Source of the DNA: Chloroflexi bacterium UBA4733
GTDB lineage: Bacteria; Chloroflexota; UBA4733
Assembly (NCBI GenBank): GCA_002404055.1
Contig: DHIZ01000408.1
Coordinates: forward strand, 1 to 5,475
Direction: 5' to 3'
Length of the DNA stretch: 5,475 nucleotides
The notes below the pieces were generated by a model. That model made no database searches and was not told the origin of the DNA. It worked only from the letters and a program-made list of their open reading frames with translations. Of the stretch, positions 4,575 through 5,475 are shown one piece after another. The position numbers and the translations under genes were made by a program. The number at the start of each line of letters is the position of its first letter. Within the stretch, counting starts at the first letter, position 1.

Positions 4575-5475
4575 CTACTTGCTCAATCTGTCGATTGCCG
4601 CCCGGATCTCTGCCGCGCGTTCCTCCAGCTTTCTCACAACATCGAACGGCGCGTTGGCGCGAAACTCCGGGTTGGCCAGCTGCGCCTCGGTTTTCTCGAG
4701 GTCTCTCTGGAGATCCGCCCGCTTCTTGGCGGTCACTCGAGGATCGGCGGTTGCGCTGGCTGGGAATACAACACTGCCCTCGACGAGGCCGAGGACCTTG
4801 CCAGCAGGAAGCTCGCTAACGATAGTCACATTGGCAAGGCTGGCGAGGGCGCGCTCCCAATCGTGGCCGTGATCAACATCCAGTTTTACCGCGCCTCCCT
4901 TGGATGGCGCACCTGGAATTGACGTCCGAAGTGACCGAATCTCGTTGACCGTTCCAATGAGGTGACGGCCGAATTCCACATCCACAGTCGGGTCCACATA
5001 GTGCGACAGGTGTTCAGGCCACGATGACTGCATTAGATAACCAGCTTCTCCAGGCAGTAGCGAGGCCAACTCCTCCGTGACAAATGGCATGAAGGGGTGG
5101 AGGAGCTTCAAGAGCGTGCGTAAGACATAGATTGCAACAGCGCGCGCTGAGGCGTCACCGACTCTAAGCCGAGGCTTTATCGCCTCGATGTACCAATCAC
5201 AGTAGTCATGCCATCCGAAGTCGTAGGCAGCCTCCATCGATCCTTGAAAGACAAAGCCTTCAATACCCTTGGTGACTCGTTCTTCGGTTTCCGCCAGTTT
5301 GGACAGAATCCAACGGTCCTCGATCGGGCTCGATGAATCTAATTTTGGTAAAGGCGGCGCCGTTTCTGGGGCGTCCCTAAGAACAAACCGCGTCGCGTTC
5401 CACAGCTTGTTGCAAAAGCGCCGGTAGCCCTCGACGCGGCTCTCGTCGAACCGCACGTCCTGGCTCGACATCGCC
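4575..5475 (-). CDS. valS: Valyl-tRNA synthetase, C-terminal part, cut by window edge
   Basis: ValS charges tRNA-Val with valine in the cytoplasm. The window holds about 299 residues plus the stop; the catalytic core, editing domain and KMSKS lie beyond the right edge. Counting from the Met at 5471, the anticodon-binding helical domain covers about 5-160, with FCNKLWNATRFVL (19-31), EDRWILSKL (51-59), CDWYIEAIKPRL (91-102) and LLHPFMPFVTEEL (123-135), all diagnostic ValS segments. The C-terminal coiled-coil arm that contacts tRNA spans about 228-298 and includes LANPEFRANAPFDVV (265-279), its usual N-x-x-F-x-x-x-AP-x-x-VV signature. The ATG at 5471 is internal: the frame stays open to the edge and family proteins run far longer. 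The stop TAG is at 4577..4575. GC by hand count in three 60-base lines (5221-5400) is 50-57%, well below the membrane genes downstream. Identification is secure. Confidence 0.96.
   Translation of the reverse strand, partial: AMSSQDVRFDESRVEGYRRFCNKLWNATRFVLRDAPETAPPLPKLDSSSPIEDRWILSKLAETEERVTKGIEGFVFQGSMEAAYDFGWHDYCDWYIEAIKPRLRVGDASARAVAIYVLRTLLKLLHPFMPFVTEELASLLPGEAGYLMQSSWPEHLSHYVDPTVDVEFGRHLIGTVNEIRSLRTSIPGAPSKGGAVKLDVDHGHDWERALASLANVTIVSELPAGKVLGLVEGSVVFPASATADPRVTAKKRADLQRDLEKTEAQLANPEFRANAPFDVVRKLEERAAEIRAAIDRLSK

Noticed and set aside
4048..4872. 274-codon plus-strand open frame opposite valS and the 570-aa gene
   Set aside because: It is a shadow of two well-supported genes, is rich in Ala/Ser/Arg/Pro, and has no recognisable motif.
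1..5475. CRISPR array, tRNA, rRNA or insertion sequence
   Set aside because: I found no spaced direct repeats, cloverleaf-like segment, rRNA core motif, or terminal inverted repeats with a transposase.

Overview
The window is bacterial, GC-rich and almost fully coding on the minus strand. Read in the direction of transcription (right to left) it holds the 3' end of valS (valyl-tRNA synthetase), then four tightly packed genes for polytopic membrane proteins, then a 222-base non-coding gap, then the first 29 codons of rplU (ribosomal protein L21). The Val-tRNA synthetase motifs, the L21 N-terminus, GTG starts, high GC and a probable leaderless -10 box would suit a GC-rich lineage such as Chloroflexota, Dormibacterota or a relative. 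That placement is a guess; nothing here fixes the taxon.

The core (310-4571) looks like an operon of complex I / group-4 hydrogenase type membrane-arm subunits. In order they are a 570-aa NuoL/HyfB-like antiporter-fold protein, a 179-aa HyfE/NuoK-like protein, a 405-aa NuoN/HyfF-like protein and a 269-aa protein that resembles NuoH/HyfC only weakly and mainly in its C-terminal third. The first gene begins 3 bases after the valS stop. The others are joined by a GTGA overlap, an 11-base overlap and another GTGA overlap, so the four are probably co-transcribed with valS and translationally coupled. Three long open frames have extended upstream starts that would run into the previous gene; I trimmed these to the overlap starts.

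Two things make the module unusual. First, no peripheral-arm gene (NuoB, C, D, E, F, G or I-like, or a hydrogenase subunit) lies in the window: the cluster stops at two hairpins and the next gene is ribosomal. Second, both antiporter-fold proteins keep the TM5-type glutamate but have alanine where the TM7 lysine of proton-pumping subunits is expected. The larger one has no lysine between residues 30 and 496, and the smaller has one lysine in total. This may be a divergent or repurposed membrane module, but family assignment rests on motif reading by eye.

The gap 88-309 holds two hairpins just past the operon end (probable terminators), a weak sigma70-like promoter, an 11-codon leader ORF with a good Shine-Dalgarno whose start lies at the foot of an 8-bp hairpin, and a TAGAAT -10 box placed exactly for a leaderless rplU transcript. 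I saw no tRNA, rRNA, CRISPR array, insertion sequence or plus-strand gene.
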